Assembly (NCBI RefSeq): GCF_008764295.1
Contig: NZ_VTQX01000036.1
Span: 1 to 46,567 of the forward strand
Source: Bacillus methanolicus
GTDB lineage: Bacteria; Bacillota; Bacilli; Bacillales; Cytobacillaceae
Direction of reading: 5' to 3'
Length of the DNA stretch: 46,567 nucleotides
Positions 44,104 to 46,567 of this stretch are shown here, in pieces. Both the position numbers and the translations under genes were made by a program. The first letter of the stretch is position 1. Each line of letters starts with the position of its first letter. Under the pieces are notes generated by a model. It ran no database searches. It had not been told where the DNA came from and saw only the letters and a list, made by a program, of their open reading frames with translations.

Positions 44104-44454
44104 ATGAACATGGAAGAAAGGGCAAGGGTTATACAGGAATATGTTCCTGGGAAACAAGTCACTTTAGCCCATATTATTGCAAATCCCACTCCAGATTTGA
44201 AAAAAAAGTTAGGTCTTAATAATCAAAGTATGAATGCGATTGGAATTCTAACGATCACACCTAGTGAAGCTTCTATTATTGCTGCTGATATTGCGACAAA
44301 ATCAGGTAACGTTGAGATTGGTTTTGTCGATCGCTTCAGTGGCTCCGTTGTCATTACGGGAGATGTATCTTCAATTGAACATGCATTAAAAGAGGTCATA
44401 AGTGGACTAGCCGAGATTTTAAAATTCTCAATCCCAACCATCACAAGGACTTAA
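44104..44454 (+). CDS. eutS: EutS, bacterial microcompartment shell protein
   Basis: The product has 116 residues and one BMC domain (about 40-110). [17 protein letters not shown] is the EutS-specific N terminus. EutS/PduU hexamers carry a small beta-barrel and sit in the shell of the ethanolamine microcompartment. ATG 44104 is given; ATG 44110, with better spacing from AGAACGGA, would start MEERARV as in relatives. No other shell genes (eutL, eutM, eutN, eutK) are within the window, so they must lie further on or be missing. eutP follows after six bases. Confidence 0.93.
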   Translation: MNMEERARVIQEYVPGKQVTLAHIIANPTPDLKKKLGLNNQSMNAIGILTITPSEASIIAADIATKSGNVEIGFVDRFSGSVVITGDVSSIEHALKEVISGLAEILKFSIPTITRT

Positions 44455-44460
44455 TGCTTT

Positions 44461-44901
44461 ATGATGAAAAAGATTATTTTCATAGGCAAAACAGGTAGTG
44501 GGAAAACAACGCTATGTCAGAAGTTACATGGTGAAAACATTGAATACAAAAAGACACAGGCTATTGTTCCTTTTGAGTATGCGATTGATACCCCAGGAGA
44601 GTACATTGAGAATCGCTTTTATTATAAAGCGTTAATCGTCTCTGCGGCTGACGCTGATTTTATTGGGCTTGTGCACGATTGTACGGAAGAGTATAACTAT
44701 TTTCCTCCATCGTTTGGTTCCGTTTTTCCGAAGCCTGTAATAGGAATCATTACAAAAATTGATTTAGCAAAAAGTAAAGAGGATATTCTCCTTTCTGAAA
44801 AGTATTTAAAATTGGCAGGGGCAGATCGGATATTCCCTATTTCCATATCTTTAGAAGAAGGAATGAAAGAATTAAAAGATTATTTGCAAGGAACCATTTA
44901 A
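44461..44901 (+). CDS. eutP: EutP, P-loop NTPase of ethanolamine utilisation
   Basis: This 146-residue protein has the P loop GKTGSGKT at 9-16, DTPGEYIENR (switch II/G3 region) near 43-52 and TKIDLAKSK (G4) near 97-105, a Ras-like layout. Salmonella EutP has been described as an acetate kinase acting in ethanolamine catabolism, as I recall. ATG 44461 (or 44464) has only a weak upstream site (AAGGAC), so it may depend on coupling to eutS. Confidence 0.92.
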   Translation: MMKKIIFIGKTGSGKTTLCQKLHGENIEYKKTQAIVPFEYAIDTPGEYIENRFYYKALIVSAADADFIGLVHDCTEEYNYFPPSFGSVFPKPVIGIITKIDLAKSKEDILLSEKYLKLAGADRIFPISISLEEGMKELKDYLQGTI

Positions 44902-44927
44902 ATAATTTTTGATTAAGGAGAAGCGAT

Positions 44928-45500
44928 ATGAAAAGTCAAATTGTAATAGTCGATGATGAACCTATTACAAGAATGGATATTCGTGATTTGTTATGTGAAG
45001 CAGGCTTCGATGTTGTAGGCGAGGCTTCAGATGGCTTTGAAGCAATTGACGTATGCAGAAATTATGAACCTGATTTAGTTATCATCGATATAAAAATGCC
45101 TATATTAGATGGGCTAAAAGCTAGTAAAATTATTAAACATGATAAGCTTGCTGGCGGTATTTTACTGCTTAGTGCCTTTAATGATCTTGACTATATTCAG
45201 CAGGCCAAAGATGTTGGAGCATTAGGATATTTAGTAAAGCCATTGGATGAAAAATCGTTTATTCCAACGGTTGAGGTGGCAATTGCCAGAGGTCAAGAAA
45301 TCAATAAATTAGGCAATGATTATGAGAAAATATCAAAAAAGCTTGAAGATCGAAAAGTTGTTGATATGGCGAAAGGCTTGCTAATGAAGGATAAAAAAAT
45401 ATCGGAAGATGAAGCTTATCATATGCTGAGGCAATTGAGTATGAATCGCCGTTGTTCAATGGGAGAAATTGCTCGAACAATTGTGATTATGTATGAATAG
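44928..45500 (+). CDS. eutV: EutV, ANTAR-domain antiterminator response regulator
   Basis: The product has 190 residues. The receiver domain has D9-D10, phosphoacceptor D54 and K104 in YLVKPLDE. A short coiled linker leads to the ANTAR RNA-binding domain (about 130-188): KLEDRKVVDMAKGLLMKD, then DEAYHMLRQLSMNRR. Phosphorylated EutV dimers bind paired hairpins and stop terminators forming. Three such sites are in this window. It starts after AAGGAG and overlaps eutW by eight bases. Confidence 0.95.
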   Translation: MKSQIVIVDDEPITRMDIRDLLCEAGFDVVGEASDGFEAIDVCRNYEPDLVIIDIKMPILDGLKASKIIKHDKLAGGILLLSAFNDLDYIQQAKDVGALGYLVKPLDEKSFIPTVEVAIARGQEINKLGNDYEKISKKLEDRKVVDMAKGLLMKDKKISEDEAYHMLRQLSMNRRCSMGEIARTIVIMYE

Positions 45501-46512
45501 AAAAACAAACATACCCTTTCTATGTCAAAAATATAGCAGTCTAACGAAAGAAGATATTAATAAAATAATAGAGGTTGCCGATTCTATTGATGTAGTTGGT
45601 GATTCTTTAGACTGCGATATTTTTATCGACATACCCTCACGGCAAAAAGACGGTGCAATCGTTGTCTATCATGTTAAGCCAAGAATAAAATCTATCTATA
45701 AACACTCTCCTACTGGGCAAAGGGCTGAAATTGGCAATGAACCTGGAGTGTGGCAAACGTTGCAAACGGGAAAAGTGTCAAAGAATATTAAAGCGAAAAC
45801 TCAAGAAGGACGTTACATAACACAAAATATTTACCCGATCTTTAACCGTGAAAAGGTCATTGGCACATTAATTATGGAAAGAGACATAAGTTACAATATT
45901 ACGCATTTCAGCATGAACCATAAGGCCAATCATGATATATCATCCACATTAATTTTAATAAAAAATTTAAACGATTACTTGGATGATGCTATTCTCGTTT
46001 TTGATCATAGAGGAAAACTTCTGACAAAAAATGTGAAAGCAGATATCCTTTTTCATGGACTAGGATTTACTGATGAAAATGAAGGAAAACATTTTAACGA
46101 GCTAAGGCTCATTGATATGACATTTGAACAATATTTACAAGCGGATAACACTCAGCATGAGATAAAAATCGGAAATTTTTATTTTCTAATGAAAAAAGTA
46201 ATGGTACCTAATGGTGAAAGGAAATTAGCGATTATTTTGCAAGACATTACTCAGTTAAAGGATAAAGATGCTGAAATTTCAATGAAGACAGTAGCAATTC
46301 GAGAAATTCATCATCGAATAAAGAATAATTTACAAACCATTGCCTCCATGCTTCGGCTGCAGTCTAGGAGAAGTGAAAGTGAAGAGGCAAAAAAAATTTT
46401 AAAGGACAGTCTTAATCGAATCCTATCAATTGCGGCAACACACGAATTATTGTCGAAACAATTGAGCGACGAGATCAATTTAATAGAGGTCATCGATTTT
46501 GTTCAAAGATAA
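45493..46512 (+). CDS. eutW: EutW sensor kinase, truncated: no ATPase domain
   Basis: The 339-residue product has the N-terminal EutW/PdtaS-type sensor (about 5-135), a PAS-like domain (about 160-255) and the HisKA_2 dimerisation domain with H274 in EIHHRIKNNLQTIASMLRLQ. It ends at residue 339 (IDFVQR). The HATPase_c domain of about 130 residues that should follow is missing. No other frame in the remaining 55 bases continues it; a terminator lies there. The start has no ribosome site and overlaps eutV, so translation is coupled. It may have lost kinase activity or act with another kinase's ATPase. Confidence 0.88.
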   Translation: MNRKTNIPFLCQKYSSLTKEDINKIIEVADSIDVVGDSLDCDIFIDIPSRQKDGAIVVYHVKPRIKSIYKHSPTGQRAEIGNEPGVWQTLQTGKVSKNIKAKTQEGRYITQNIYPIFNREKVIGTLIMERDISYNITHFSMNHKANHDISSTLILIKNLNDYLDDAILVFDHRGKLLTKNVKADILFHGLGFTDENEGKHFNELRLIDMTFEQYLQADNTQHEIKIGNFYFLMKKVMVPNGERKLAIILQDITQLKDKDAEISMKTVAIREIHHRIKNNLQTIASMLRLQSRRSESEEAKKILKDSLNRILSIAATHELLSKQLSDEINLIEVIDFVQR

Positions 46513-46534
46513 GAAAGTATAAAAATTTAAGGTC

Positions 46535-46566
46535 TACCGCAGTCATTAGGGCTGTGGTATTTTTTA
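46535..46566 (+). terminator. Terminator right after truncated eutW
   Basis: TACCGCAG pairs with CTGTGGTA (one G-T) over nine bases, then TTTTTT up to the window end. Its loop TCATTAGGG does not fit the ANTAR rule. It marks the end of the eutS-eutW transcript. Confidence 0.82.
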
Positions 46567-46567
46567 T

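Noticed and set aside
46535..46566. Final hairpin as a fourth ANTAR site
   Set aside because: Loop is nine bases, or five if extended, without A1/G4, and no P1 hairpin precedes it.

Overview
The window is low-GC Firmicute chromosome and most resembles Bacillaceae. Its first 9.9 kb keep, almost gene for gene, the Bacillus subtilis order tsaE-tsaB-rimI-tsaD / ydiF / moaC / rex / ydiK-ydiL / groES-groEL. This includes a CIRCE operator at groESL and a cluster of DnaA boxes between tsaD and ydiF. The tatAy-tatCy pair that B. subtilis carries between rex and ydiK is absent. The remainder is accessory: transport, sensing and catabolic modules, each with its own visible control sites.

Layout. 1-218: 3' part of tRNA-Asp and two terminators. 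382-3032: t6A tRNA-modification operon with rimI. 3072-3195: eight DnaA-box-like repeats. 3242-5164 (minus): ABC-F ATPase. 5362-6556: moaC and rex. 6614-7557 (minus): ydiK and a CPBP protease. 7793-9874: groESL. 9880-10132: a structured dispersed-type repeat and a terminator. 10417-14566: three Fur-box-like sites and a four-gene ferric-siderophore ABC importer, followed by a flavin reductase. 15761-18409: bd-type quinol oxidase (cydA, cydB) flanked by two tiny membrane-protein genes, the second CydS-like. 18693-21108: PadR-controlled operon ending in a serine hydrolase. 21423: membrane-anchored Mrr-type nuclease. 22403-25806: two-component system plus ABC exporter. 26184: chemoreceptor. 28057-29387 (minus): ECF sigma and anti-sigma factor. 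29785: OmpA-domain lipoprotein with FxPGx repeats. 30725-37989: LacI-regulated beta-glucoside locus (ABC importer, ROK kinase, phospho-type GH1 enzyme). 38224: secreted coiled-coil plus 3D-domain protein. 39559-46566: ethanolamine-utilisation (eut) control region.

The most interesting part is the eut region. It holds eutG, eutS, eutP, the ANTAR response regulator eutV and its kinase eutW. Three leader RNAs each carry two small hairpins with six-base loops having A at position 1 and G at position 4, with the second hairpin overlapping a terminator. That is the known EutV antitermination substrate. The first copy lies downstream of a cobalamin riboswitch and a terminator, the layout of the EutV-sequestering RNAs EutX (Enterococcus) and Rli55 (Listeria). 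Unusually, that first site sits in front of a dCache chemoreceptor gene. This suggests that chemotaxis, possibly to ethanolamine or another amine, is wired into the eut RNA switch. A match to the cre consensus overlaps the eutS promoter. eutW ends after its phosphoacceptor domain and lacks the ATPase domain, with a terminator directly behind it, so how EutV is phosphorylated here is open.

The beta-glucoside locus is also unusual. An ABC importer delivers unphosphorylated sugar, yet the GH1 enzyme carries the Ser-Lys-Tyr phosphate-binding signature of 6-phospho-beta-glycosidases. The ROK kinase between them would supply the missing phosphorylation without a PTS. All functions are read from sequence motifs and remembered families; no database search was run.
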